From contig JAILBM010000350.1 in NCBI GenBank assembly GCA_024680925.1, forward strand, positions 1-40,686: a stretch of DNA of 40,686 bases, in the 5' to 3' direction. The position numbers and the translations under genes were made by a program. Shown in pieces: positions 24,735-35,000 of the stretch. Under the pieces are notes generated by a model. The model worked only from the letters and a program-made list of their open reading frames with translations. It was not told the DNA's origin and ran no database searches. The first letter of the stretch is position 1, and every line of letters starts with the position of its first letter. Origin of the DNA: Butyrivibrio sp. GTDB lineage: Bacteria > Bacillota > Clostridia > Lachnospirales > Lachnospiraceae.

Positions 24735-25440
24735 ATCCGCGTTTAAAAAAATGAAATTTCTCTTCAAAATCCGCTTTGTACTTATCGCTTACTTCAAGCC
24801 TTATTCCGTTTTTCAACAGAACCTCACTTCCGTCATAGGATAATACCTTATCCAGTGAAACCACAGAAAATCGTGATATCTGTGCATAGTCATTTTTAGG
24901 GAAATCCGTCATGAGCTTGCTTAAAGTCATATAAGTAACGTACTCATCCAAATCTGTATGTATAGCCAGCTTCCTGTACATTGTTTCAACATAATATATA
25001 TCTGAAAGGTAAATCTTTTTGCTCTCACGATTAACAAAGATTTCAATGGATAAAAGCTTTCTGAACTTGCGCATCGCCAAATCCATAGCTTTTATAAACT
25101 TATCCTCTTCCACAGGCTTTTTTAGATAGTACACAGATTCTACTTCAAAAGCCTCCGCAGCAAATTCATTACTGGAGGTAATAAAAATTATCTCAAGATT
25201 ATTACCGTCATTTCGAATCTTCTTGGCAAGCTCTATCCCGGACATACCTTCCATGTATATATCCAGTAGTACTATGTCTATTTTGTCTTTATTTTCGTCC
25301 AGGGTGAATTGCTCACCGCTGTCATATTCAATGATTTCGGCATCTATATTACGACCGGTCATATATTCTTCAAGTCGTTTTCTTATAAGGACTCTTTGAA
25401 TCTGTTCGTCTTCACATATAGCAACTCGTACGGCGCCCAT
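24733..25440 (-). CDS. LytTR-family response regulator
   Basis: This 235-residue regulator has a receiver domain at residues 5-125: the acidic pair EDE near the N terminus, the phosphoacceptor Asp in VLLDIYMEG near 60, a conserved Thr/Ser in FITSSN, and the Lys in KKPV. A LytTR DNA-binding domain follows (about 135-235), with typical features IFVNRESKKIYLSDIYYVE and YAQISRFSVVSLDKVLSY. LytTR regulators often control virulence, bacteriocin or cell-envelope genes. No histidine kinase of the AgrC type is adjacent; the nearest is the hybrid kinase two genes away. GGAGA lies 6 nt before the ATG. A terminator separates it from the following gene. Confidence 0.93.
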   Translation of the reverse strand: MGAVRVAICEDEQIQRVLIRKRLEEYMTGRNIDAEIIEYDSGEQFTLDENKDKIDIVLLDIYMEGMSGIELAKKIRNDGNNLEIIFITSSNEFAAEAFEVESVYYLKKPVEEDKFIKAMDLAMRKFRKLLSIEIFVNRESKKIYLSDIYYVETMYRKLAIHTDLDEYVTYMTLSKLMTDFPKNDYAQISRFSVVSLDKVLSYDGSEVLLKNGIRLEVSDKYKADFEEKFHFFKRG

Positions 25441-25501
25441 ACTTAATCTCCATTATTTCATTTTATAAAATTATTTTACAATATTTTTTTGGCAAAAAAA
25501 A

Positions 25502-25535
25502 GATAGCTCCCTATTCTTTTGAATAGAAAGCTATC
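25502..25535 (-). terminator. Terminator of the REC-GGDEF gene
   Basis: GATAGCT (25502-25508) with AGCTATC (25529-25535), and CTATTC (25511-25516) with GAATAG (25521-25526), form an interrupted 13 bp stem with TTTT loop. On the minus strand the stem is followed by eight T. Confidence 0.88.
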
Positions 25536-25559
25536 GTCTATCTCTTCTCCCCTATATTA

Positions 25560-26897
25560 TTAGCCGCAAATATCCTGCAGTTCATAAACTGCATCATATT
25601 CATCGGAGTAATAATCGCTAATCCAACGTGAAACTATTCTGTTAATGGCAATCATTCCATGATCGCTGTCTGTACCTGTAAGGAGCATCATAACCTGTCT
25701 GTCACCAACTCTTGCAGCCACATCACTTCTTCTTAAGGATTTTTCAACTGCTTTGCTGAACTCAGTTATCACTGCGCCTTTTCTGTCATTACCCTTTTTA
25801 GCATTCTTTTTTGGTTTTAAAGTAAAAATAACGAATTGAACCTTATCATCATTACGTTCTGCGTGTCGTTTCAGGAATCTGTATATATTACAAAACTCAT
25901 TGTAATTAACACTGTAAGCTCCTGCTTCATGACCTCTTTCGCCTATAATCTGCATAGTCATAGGAATATCAATAAATTTAGCCGCTATTTCATCTAAATC
26001 TATGCTGTTTTTTTCTCCCTCGTAAAAGACATAATCGCCTTTGCCATTGCGCTTAGCCTGATACATTGCCTTATCCGCATTCTTGTACAAAGTTTCATAA
26101 TCCGCACCGTCATTTGGAGATCTGCAGGCTCCTATGGAAACTCCTACGTGATATCTAACAGTGGAAGGTAATATGGTATTTAATACCGTTACTATCTTTT
26201 CCTGTATGATCTCACACTTTTTTGCAACCTGTTCTTTATCGGTCAGGCTGTTGTAATATATAACAAATTCATCTCCTCCGACCCGACCTACAATATCTGT
26301 AGACCTGGCACATTTTTTTAAAGCATCTGCTATACATGCAATTATCTGATCCCCTGTGGCATGGCCAAAATTATCGTTGATAGTTTTGAAATTATCTATA
26401 TCTATCATCAAAAATGTTCCATACTCTTTTTTCAGTAGCAGATCCTTTACCTTTAATTCAACTGTCTCTCTGTTGAATATCCCCGTTAGCTTGTCTGTTT
26501 CTGCACCCTTTTCAAGAAATTCATATTTCTCAATATTATTAAGAACAACATCAACTCTTCTAAGTAATATATCCGGGTGGAAGGGCTTATGGATATAATC
26601 AGCCGCTCCCATATCAAAACCTTTTATTTCACTTTGTACATCATCTTCGGATGTCATAAATACCACAGTTGGTGGAATAGGATCATTCCTATTCAATAAA
26701 ACATTAAATACTTCATAACCTGTCATATCAGGCATGTTAATATCCATTAAAACCAGGTCCGGCTTATGCTCGTCATATAAATCGAGAGCTTCGTTGCCAG
26801 AACTTGCGCTTACAATATCATATTTTTTGGATAATGTATTCGCAGCTATTCTGCGTACAATGACATCATCGTCAACTATCAAAACCCTCTTACTCAT
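25560..26897 (-). CDS. Response regulator with GGDEF output and extra degenerate GGDEF-like domain
   Basis: This 445-residue protein begins with a receiver (1-120; DDD near 10, phosphoacceptor in LVLMDINMPDMTG near 51, Lys in HKPFHP near 105). It continues with a diguanylate cyclase domain (about 135-295) having NDNFGHATGDQ and an intact GGDEF near 207. The C-terminal third (about 315-445) looks like a second GGDEF fold with the signature site eroded: SDVAARVGDRQVMMLL (near 397). The receiver-GGDEF pairing indicates phosphorylation-controlled synthesis of c-di-GMP; the tail may be a regulatory or dimerisation module. SD AAGGAGG is close to the ATG. The upstream gene is a hybrid kinase with HPt domain, probably its phosphodonor. 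Confidence 0.9.
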   Translation of the reverse strand: MSKRVLIVDDDVIVRRIAANTLSKKYDIVSASSGNEALDLYDEHKPDLVLMDINMPDMTGYEVFNVLLNRNDPIPPTVVFMTSEDDVQSEIKGFDMGAADYIHKPFHPDILLRRVDVVLNNIEKYEFLEKGAETDKLTGIFNRETVELKVKDLLLKKEYGTFLMIDIDNFKTINDNFGHATGDQIIACIADALKKCARSTDIVGRVGGDEFVIYYNSLTDKEQVAKKCEIIQEKIVTVLNTILPSTVRYHVGVSIGACRSPNDGADYETLYKNADKAMYQAKRNGKGDYVFYEGEKNSIDLDEIAAKFIDIPMTMQIIGERGHEAGAYSVNYNEFCNIYRFLKRHAERNDDKVQFVIFTLKPKKNAKKGNDRKGAVITEFSKAVEKSLRRSDVAARVGDRQVMMLLTGTDSDHGMIAINRIVSRWISDYYSDEYDAVYELQDICG

Positions 26898-26932
26898 AAG
26901 TCCTCCTTAAGAAAGGCTCAGTAAAGAAAAAA

Positions 26933-26973
26933 GGGCCTTGATCTGTACAAGCAAAATGTACAAATCAAGGCTC
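26933..26973 (-). terminator. Terminator between the hybrid kinase and the REC-GGDEF gene
   Basis: GGGCCTTGATCTGTACA (26933-26949) pairs with TGTACAAATCAAGGCTC (26957-26973) with one mismatch and a G-U. On the minus strand CTTTTTTCTTT follows, then about 30 bp later the AAGGAGG of the regulator, so the two genes are separately terminated or attenuated. Confidence 0.85.
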
Positions 26974-27070
26974 AAGAATGGGCGTTCCTTAATTCAATTA
27001 TAATATTAGATTAAAGAATAATTGATAGCAATACAGATTGCACCAAACACCCTTTTAATGTCATCAAACT

Positions 27071-29905
27071 TTATTTTATATATTTTTTTATATATTCCTG
27101 ACATTCCCGAATAGTATCATCAAACAATTTAAGCATTTTTTCCGTGTTTTCAAACACAAATTTCTCGTTTTCCTCAAGGTCCTCACCGTTTTGATATTTC
27201 TTTCCACACATCTCAAGCTGCTTACAAAGCTCAGATAATTGCAGAGCTCCTATAGTAAGGGCTGTGGATTTCAGACCATGTACTCTTGAAATATATCCCC
27301 TGACATTTTTCTCTTTAACATCCTGTCTGATTTTCTCTTTTCTCTCAACGGAGCTTTCAATAAAGAGCTGCAAGACCTCGTTATAAGTAGCTTCATCATT
27401 CATGCAATAGCCAAGTCCTGTTTCATAATCCACCAGACTTTCATCAGAAACTATAGTGCCTGCTCCTCCTATATGAGGCTCATCACTTACTCTTATAAGC
27501 TCTATTCTGTCTGCAGGGAGCCATCTGGCAATTGTGGTTTCAAGGACTTCTCCCTTTACAGGCTTTGCAATATAATCATCAAAACCATATTCCATATATT
27601 CATTTCTTACACCGGAAATGGCATTGGCCGTAAAGCATATTACAGGAGCAAGCGCTGATCTGTTATCAGCCATTTCATGAAGCTTTATGAGGGTTTCTTT
27701 TCCGTCTAACCCCGGCATGAGGTCATCAAGTAAAATCAGATCATATTTTTTAAACCTTACCTTATTCAGACACTCTTCACCGCTTAAAGCATAATCTATT
27801 TTAAGTCCCGTCTGCTTTAACAGTGATCCCACAAGCTTAAGGTTTATTTCATTATCATCTACCGCAAGGATTTCTATATCCGTGGTTCTAAAGCTTTCAT
27901 GATAATTTTTCTTTTCTTTGTTTTCACCATATTTAGCTTCAAAGTCACCTATCACTTCAAAATCCGCTCTCTGCTGAGGAATAAGCACTTCAAAGGTTGA
28001 ACCTTTGCCATATACACTGGCGGTTCTTATATGACCTCCCATAAGCTCGACCATCTGCTTGGTTATGGCAAGTCCAAGCCCCGTACCTTCCACACGACCG
28101 TTATCATTTTCGCTTATACGCTGGAAACGTTCAAATATCTTTTCAAGATTATCCGCGGTAATTCCCATTCCCGTATCTTTTACAATAAAATATATATCCT
28201 CATCTTCCGTGTTTACAGAAACTTTGGAATACACCTTAAAAATTACACTTCCCCGCTTAGTGTATTTAACTGCATTATTTAAGAGATTTACCAGTATTTG
28301 CCTGATTCTTGCAGGATCTCCCACAAGTTTTGAAGGAACCTCAGAATCAATATCCACTATCAGCTGAAGTCCTTTGTTTTCCGCCTGAATCTTTATTATA
28401 TTCAGCACTTCCTGAAGCATTATTCCCGTTTCATAAATTTCCACACTAAGATCAATCTTTCCGGCTTCAAGCTTGGAGAAATCAAGAATCTGATTTATGA
28501 TCTTCATCAGGTTCTGTCCCGCAACATCTATATCACTGGCATACCCTATAATATTTTCTTCAGTACTTTCTCGCAGGATCATCTCATCCATTCCCATTAT
28601 GGCATTTAACGGGCTTCTTATTTCATGAGACATACTGGCAAGGAATTCACTTTTAGCTTGATTTTGTGCCTCTGCCCTAAGTCTTTCATCCACAATAATG
28701 GCATGGGACGTATATTGCTCTCTTAACATACCCACAAAGAATAAAAGCATTCCAAAGGGAAGAAAATATCCCTGAAAGTCAGTGGCAAGGAGGAACATTT
28801 CAAGTAGACCTGTTATAAGAAGAGCAAAGTAACAGGTAAGTGTAATCTGCTTCTTACGGAAAAAAGCTCTGTCACTTTTATAAATTCTGACAAAGGAGAG
28901 TATGGACCATACTCCTGCAATACCGATAGTACAATAGAATATCCACAAAATATCCAAAAAATGTACTATACCAAGAAATACAGAAATCAGAGAATAAAGA
29001 TTAATTAAAAGTATCAGCAGGCATGCCTGTACCGCGCTTTTGTGATCCTTACCTTCTTCAGTCACATCCAAAGACAGAATTGCAGGTACGGGAATCATCA
29101 TTATACTGAAAAATTCCATATTTCTGATAAATAATATATTTTGAAAAAGAAGCTGCCTTGCCGAAGACTGAGATACCAGCCAAAGGCCGCTAAAGAAAGC
29201 ACTTAAGGCCACATAAAGGACACCGTTGTCACCCTTCTCCTTTTTTTGAACCCTATTTCTTACACGAACAAATACTGCAGCTACCATCAGAATAAAGCCA
29301 AAGAGAATAAGAATGGCTGCCATGGCTACCGGAAGAAGGTCAAGTCTTATAAGTCTGTAAAAAATAGCAATGCTGTTACCAAGATATACTGTTCCCAGGG
29401 TTGGTGATCCATCATCCTGTAAAGTCTCAATCACTATTCTTATTTTAGACCCTGTATAGTCACCCGGAATCGCTACTCTAAGCCAGATAGTGGGAGCAAA
29501 TCCCTCATTAATACTTTGAGTAGTGTTGTAGGTGTAAGAATAAACAACACTATCATCAATATAAACAGTTATATTCTGATGGGTAGACTTTATGAACATG
29601 GCTCTGTATAAAAATACATTATCCGGAACCGTATTTTGAAATTCAATAATCTTATTGGTAGCATCACTAACTCTGTAGGGAACCGAAATATCTGTGCCTA
29701 CTCCATTTTCAACAATCTGCCATCCCTTGGTCCATTCCATATAATCATTTGAAGAAAAGCCATATTTGGGATATGGCGTGGTATAGCTAAAAAGGGCAAA
29801 AACAAGGATTATCACTATGATCAGACAATACACCGCCATAATGAGACTGTCAAAGATTTCAGACATTTTTCTTTTTTTGATGTTATTTTTAGAATCTTTT
29901 TTCAT
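27071..29905 (-). CDS. Hybrid sensor histidine kinase with receiver and HPt domains
   Basis: This 944-residue protein is a membrane phosphorelay kinase. Order: membrane segment (about 18-40); extracytoplasmic beta-rich domain (about 42-185); six to seven membrane helices (about 190-395), a layout like 7TM-DISM receptors; HisKA with the phosphorylated His in SMSHEIRSPLNAIMG (near 427); HATPase with NAVKYT, VKDTGMGI and GTGLGLAI; a receiver with the acceptor Asp in LILLDDLMPGLDG (near 727) and Lys in KPVKG; and a C-terminal HPt domain with RVHGLKSTA (near 877). The full set of relay residues is present. GAGGGTTAACAA precedes the ATG. The HPt would pass phosphate to a separate receiver, and the adjacent REC-GGDEF is the obvious candidate. 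The external ligand is unknown. Confidence 0.94.
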   Translation of the reverse strand: MKKDSKNNIKKRKMSEIFDSLIMAVYCLIIVIILVFALFSYTTPYPKYGFSSNDYMEWTKGWQIVENGVGTDISVPYRVSDATNKIIEFQNTVPDNVFLYRAMFIKSTHQNITVYIDDSVVYSYTYNTTQSINEGFAPTIWLRVAIPGDYTGSKIRIVIETLQDDGSPTLGTVYLGNSIAIFYRLIRLDLLPVAMAAILILFGFILMVAAVFVRVRNRVQKKEKGDNGVLYVALSAFFSGLWLVSQSSARQLLFQNILFIRNMEFFSIMMIPVPAILSLDVTEEGKDHKSAVQACLLILLINLYSLISVFLGIVHFLDILWIFYCTIGIAGVWSILSFVRIYKSDRAFFRKKQITLTCYFALLITGLLEMFLLATDFQGYFLPFGMLLFFVGMLREQYTSHAIIVDERLRAEAQNQAKSEFLASMSHEIRSPLNAIMGMDEMILRESTEENIIGYASDIDVAGQNLMKIINQILDFSKLEAGKIDLSVEIYETGIMLQEVLNIIKIQAENKGLQLIVDIDSEVPSKLVGDPARIRQILVNLLNNAVKYTKRGSVIFKVYSKVSVNTEDEDIYFIVKDTGMGITADNLEKIFERFQRISENDNGRVEGTGLGLAITKQMVELMGGHIRTASVYGKGSTFEVLIPQQRADFEVIGDFEAKYGENKEKKNYHESFRTTDIEILAVDDNEINLKLVGSLLKQTGLKIDYALSGEECLNKVRFKKYDLILLDDLMPGLDGKETLIKLHEMADNRSALAPVICFTANAISGVRNEYMEYGFDDYIAKPVKGEVLETTIARWLPADRIELIRVSDEPHIGGAGTIVSDESLVDYETGLGYCMNDEATYNEVLQLFIESSVERKEKIRQDVKEKNVRGYISRVHGLKSTALTIGALQLSELCKQLEMCGKKYQNGEDLEENEKFVFENTEKMLKLFDDTIRECQEYIKKYIK

Positions 29906-30068
29906 TTGTTAACCCTCAACCAATACAATTATACATAATATCTGATTTTTTGTCACTTTATGAAGGGTTGCAAATGTAATCTTTTTCCGACAACATTTTC
30001 CTTAAATACACTTATATTTAGTGCTATATTAATTGTATAAGCGATTGTCATTATATTATGAGGTGTGT

Positions 30069-32009
30069 ATGAGAGATTTAGACTATCTAAAATTGTTAAG
30101 CAAAGAGTTTCCCAACGAACGAAAGGCAGGCGCTGAAATCATAAATCTTCGCGCAATCTGCTCACTTCCGAAGGGAACCGAATATTTTTTCTCTGATCTT
30201 CATGGGGAATACCGTAGCTTCATTCATCTGCTTAGAAGTTCATCAGGTATAGTCAGAGATAAAATTCAGGAAACATTTGGCAATCTTTTATCTGAAAAAG
30301 AGCAGCTCGAGCTTGCCAATCTTATTTATTATCCGCAACGGATCCTTGAAAACTACAGTGTAAACGGAGAAAATACCCCGGAATGGCAGAAACTTACCAT
30401 AAACAGACTAATCCGTATTTGTAAGGTGGCAAGTCACAAATATACCCGTTCCAAGGTTCGTAAAAAGATGCCTGCCGATTATGGTTATGCCATAGACGAA
30501 CTTCTGCATCTGGATGAAAATGATGCTGATAAAAAGCTTTATTACAAAGAAATCCTTAATTCAATAATTGACATTGACAGAGGCGATACCTTTATTATTG
30601 CCCTCTGCGAACTTATTCAGAATCTTACCATTGACTCCCTTCATATTATCGGAGACATTTTTGACAGAGGTCCAAGAGCCGATTTTATCATGGATGAACT
30701 TATGAGATTTCATGATGTGGATATTCAGTGGGGTAATCATGACGTAAGCTGGATGGGAGCTGCAGCAGGAAACCTTGCATGTATTGCAACTGTTCTGCGT
30801 ATTGCCACTTCCTATAACACCTTTGATGTTCTTGAGGATGGCTACGGAATAAACCTAAGACCCCTTAGCATGTTCGCAGCAGAGGTATATGGAAATGATC
30901 CCTGCGACTGTTTCAAACCCCATATTCTTGACGAAAATCTCTATGATGAAGTCAATCCGGAACTCGCTGCAAAAATGTGCAAAGCTATTTCCATAATAGA
31001 GTTCAAGGTAGAGGGACAGCTTATTAAAAGACATCCTGAATATCATTTGGAAAACAGACTTCTTTTAGACAAAATAGATTATCAAAATGGTACCGTAAAC
31101 ATAGATGGCAAGGATTATAAACTTAAGGATACAAACTTCCCTACGATTGATCCGGAAAATCCGTATGAGCTGTCTGCAGAAGAAGCTGATCTGATGAACG
31201 TGCTAAAATTCAGTTTCGTTCACTCACAAATATTGGAAAAACATATCAGATTTATTTATTCCACAGGAAGTATGTATAAAATCTGCAATAACAATCTTTT
31301 ATTCCATGGCTGCATACCTATGAATGAAGACGGTACATTTATGCAGATAAAAACTCCTCACGGAACCTTTGCGGGAAAAGCGCTTCTTGACTTTGTTGGT
31401 CAAAAAATCGTTGATGCTTATTTTCTCGATGAAAAGCTCCAATTCGAGGAAAAAGAAGAAGCCGCAGACCTTACCTGGTATTTATGGTGCGGTCCTAATT
31501 CACCGCTTTTTGGCAAGGATAAAATGGCCACCTTTGAGAGAATTTTCCTGAATGAAAAAGAGCTCTTTGTAGAAAACTACAATCCTTATTATGCCCTTTC
31601 AGATAATGAACAGGTTGTTGATAATATACTAAGAGAGTTTGGCCTTGATCCTGAGGTTTCCCATATTATTAACGGCCATGTTCCGGTTAAGGTCAAAAAG
31701 GGTGAAAGCCCCGTTAAGGCAAACGGAAAGCTCTTTATTATAGATGGTGGTTTATCAAAGGCTTATCATACACAGACAGGAATAGCCGGTTATACACTTA
31801 TATTCAATTCCAAGCATCTGGCACTGGCTGAGCACAAACCCTTTGATCCAAATCGTGAAAACACTCCTGAAATAAAAGTAGTAGAAAAAATGAAAGAACG
31901 AATCCTTGTTAAGGATACAGACAACGGAAAAGAACTTCTTTCTCAAATTGATGATCTTAAAGATCTTCTTGATGCATATCAAAATGGTCTTATTAAGCAA
32001 AAAGGTTAA
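30069..32009 (+). CDS. fbp: Class III fructose-1,6-bisphosphatase
   Basis: This gluconeogenic enzyme hydrolyses fructose 1,6-bisphosphate; it belongs to the Firmicutes class III type with a calcineurin-like fold, about 640-670 residues. Metal and catalytic motifs are FFSDLHGEYR (near 50), GDIFDRGPRAD (near 200), QWGNHDVSWMGAAAG (near 220) and NGHVPVKVKKGE (near 535), with DGGLSKAYHTQTG after it. The ORF track starts at 30033, but the ATG at 30069 has GAGG 5 nt upstream and begins MRDLDYLKLL, giving 646 residues. It is divergent from the hybrid kinase and stands alone with its own terminator. Confidence 0.96.
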   Translation: MRDLDYLKLLSKEFPNERKAGAEIINLRAICSLPKGTEYFFSDLHGEYRSFIHLLRSSSGIVRDKIQETFGNLLSEKEQLELANLIYYPQRILENYSVNGENTPEWQKLTINRLIRICKVASHKYTRSKVRKKMPADYGYAIDELLHLDENDADKKLYYKEILNSIIDIDRGDTFIIALCELIQNLTIDSLHIIGDIFDRGPRADFIMDELMRFHDVDIQWGNHDVSWMGAAAGNLACIATVLRIATSYNTFDVLEDGYGINLRPLSMFAAEVYGNDPCDCFKPHILDENLYDEVNPELAAKMCKAISIIEFKVEGQLIKRHPEYHLENRLLLDKIDYQNGTVNIDGKDYKLKDTNFPTIDPENPYELSAEEADLMNVLKFSFVHSQILEKHIRFIYSTGSMYKICNNNLLFHGCIPMNEDGTFMQIKTPHGTFAGKALLDFVGQKIVDAYFLDEKLQFEEKEEAADLTWYLWCGPNSPLFGKDKMATFERIFLNEKELFVENYNPYYALSDNEQVVDNILREFGLDPEVSHIINGHVPVKVKKGESPVKANGKLFIIDGGLSKAYHTQTGIAGYTLIFNSKHLALAEHKPFDPNRENTPEIKVVEKMKERILVKDTDNGKELLSQIDDLKDLLDAYQNGLIKQKG

Positions 32010-32023
32010 TATGCTTTGTTAAA

Positions 32024-32050
32024 AAATAGCCCGGAAACTCCGGGCTATTT
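32024..32050. terminator. Terminator after fbp
   Basis: AAATAGCCCGGA (32024-32035) pairs with TCCGGGCTATTT (32039-32050), triloop AAC. The A and T flanks allow action on both strands, between the convergent fbp and SpaA-type genes. Confidence 0.88.
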
Positions 32051-32064
32051 ATATGTATTTCCTG

Positions 32065-35000
32065 TTATTTTCTTTTAGATTTCTTTTTATCTGAAAGAAT
32101 AAGAACTGTTGCTGCAATTCCTGCCGCAATAATAACTACAATTCTCATTGCTCTGTTATTGGTATCATCTGTTGCACTTCTTCTTGCACCAAGTACTGCA
32201 GGTTCTTCTACAGTCCTTCTTGCACCAAGTACAGAAGCGACAGTTCCATAAACTTCAGCTGTTTCGGTAGTTGTATCTGTGCTGTCATCAGGATCAGGAT
32301 CCGGATTTTCTTCAGGATCTGGATCAGGATCTTCAGTAGGTATAGTTTTCTTCACATTTGTTATAGTCAATGTGTCTGCATTATAAAATACATATGATAC
32401 ACTATCAGCAGTTTCACCATCCTCAACAATTGTAAATGGAATAAGCTCTTTAGAAATCACATACCCTGAAGGTGCTGTCAGCTCCTTAAGATAATACTGG
32501 GTATTATATTTAAGTGTCCAACCATCAGTTGTATAATCACCTTTTATAGTAGCTTTACCTTCTGAATCGGTTGTAACTGTTACATCATTTCCATCTTTAT
32601 CTGTAACTGCTACTACACCACTTTCTGAACTCATATAAAGTCCAAATACTGCTCCTCCAAGGGCTTTGTTACTATTTGAACTATCACATTTATAAATATC
32701 AATACTAAGTATTACTTCCTTCTCATTAGTAATGGTTAAAGTATCTGCACTGTGGAAAGTATATGAAGCACTGTCTGCAGTTTGAGAGTCCTTTACAATA
32801 GTAAACGGAATTAGTTCTGTAGAAATCACATATCCTGCAGGTGCTGTCAGCTCTTTGAGATAATACTGTGTATTATATGTAAGAGCCCAACCATCTGTTG
32901 TATACTTACCTCTTATTGTTGCCTTACCTGTAGCATCAGTCGTTACAGTAACGGCATTACCGTCCTTATCTGTTACAGCTACTACTTCAGTACCATTTTT
33001 CTTATAGAGTCCGAAAACGGCTCCTTCAAGTGCTACTCCACTGTCCTCTTTATCACATTTATAAATATCAAGACTCTTTACAGATGCACTTCCTGTTCCT
33101 TCAGAAGAAAATACACAAGACTCGCTTATCTTTGACGAATAGGATAAAAGTGAAACTGTATTGCTATAGGTACCACTTTCAATAACCTCTGCATCATAAG
33201 TAATGATAACCTTCTGAGCATCAGGAATTGTCATAACAAGTTTTTCACCATCTAGTGATGGATTACAACTTGAAGTAATATCTTCACCACTTCCGTTTAC
33301 AACCTTGACCGATGATAGGATAAAGGTAAGATTTTCAGGTTCATCAATCAGTTCAAGTTCATCAGTTCCCTCAACCAGGTCAAGAGCAGAAGGGTTAATT
33401 GTAATCTGGAAAGTTGCAACATATCCGTTGGATGCAACCGGAGCCTGAGTAAGCTCCTTGGCTACTCCTGAATATACATACTTGCCGCTTTTATTTGTAG
33501 ATGAAAGTTCATTCCATACAGCAGTATTGTATATATACATACCCGGAACTGTTTCACCGTCAGCATCTATAGTTGAACCATTGGCACGTTCATTAAGAAG
33601 TTGCATATCTTCAACAACAAGTGCACACTGTACCATGTAGTATGGATAATACTCTTCTTTTCCATCTTCATCACTGATATTACATCCTGAAACAGTAATA
33701 TCCACATGTCCTGTAGCGCCTTCGTAACCGCCGTCACCATCAAGCTCTTCACTTACAGTTACATTTCCTGTAGAGGTCTTTCCTATAAGCTCACTGTAAG
33801 GCCATGTTATGTTTGTTCCACCGGATACAATAACCGAAGTGTCGAGTACATCAAACAATTCTGTATCATAGTAATCGGAAATTGTAATACTATCAGTGTT
33901 AACATTTGTCAAAATTATAAAGTATGAATAGTACAATCTTCCATCGGAGGTTCTTCCGCTTCCATGAAAGTTCTTGGCCATGCTGTGATTATCACTGTAT
34001 ACATTTACATAATCACTGGAAGATCCGGTCTTCTTATTGCCCTCAGGATCCTTGGCTGTGACCACTACACTATTGGTGTGCTTGGCATTTTTAGACTCAA
34101 CCCAATCCTGATTTATATCTGTTTTAAGGGTAATGACAATCTGTCTGTCAGCATCTGTTGCATTAAGACCTTTTTCTGTCTTGTCAGCATCTTTATAAAA
34201 AGTGAGAGTTAAAATATCTCTGGTATAATTGCCTCTTTCAGTCAGTTTTGAAGTATACTGTTCACCATCAACAAGTCCTTCAACACTTACAATTTCCGCA
34301 TAGGTATCTTTAAAAACTTCACTTCCATAATAGAAAATAGGAAGATTATCTTCAACAATCAAGGAAGAAAGACCTTCTGCAGGGACATCAATTGTAATTG
34401 TCCATGTTGCCTGTGTATTATCATCGCTTACTTCAACAGCAGTCTTTTTAACATTTATCTTAGATGTACCATCATCGTCATCATCATCATCTTCTTCCTG
34501 AGGATCATCATCTATAACAGGATCCTCGTGGCTTTCTTCGTCATCATCTGTAGTATCTACAGTTCCGATAAAGTCATCTGAAAAAACAATATCTGAAGCA
34601 TCTTCAGCAATCTGAATGCCGAATACCACTTTAAACTCAGCATCTACAGTTTCCTGGAATAAATCATATACATTAACTCCGTCCCGGATGCATTCGTTGT
34701 TGATCACAACCTTAAGTACGTTGTTTTCAAGATAATAATAATTATCGTCAAGAGTATAGTTTTTTCCTTCATAACTTACTATAAAATCAAACTTACCACC
34801 AACCTCTATATCAGAGCTTACAACACCATCAGGCAGGTTATAGTACAGATAATTTGTACCATCCATTTTGCCAAACTGATAGTCAGATTCTCCAAATACA
34901 AGGGTAAGTGTATATTTCTGACCGGGTTTAAAGGAAAACTGATGGACTGAAACCAGTTCACCATCAACGTCAACATATCCTTCTGTAAGGAAATTTACAA

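Noticed and set aside
21247-29905. Mobile island or prophage
   Set aside because: No integrase, transposase, att-like repeats or tRNA boundary; base composition looks like the flanks.
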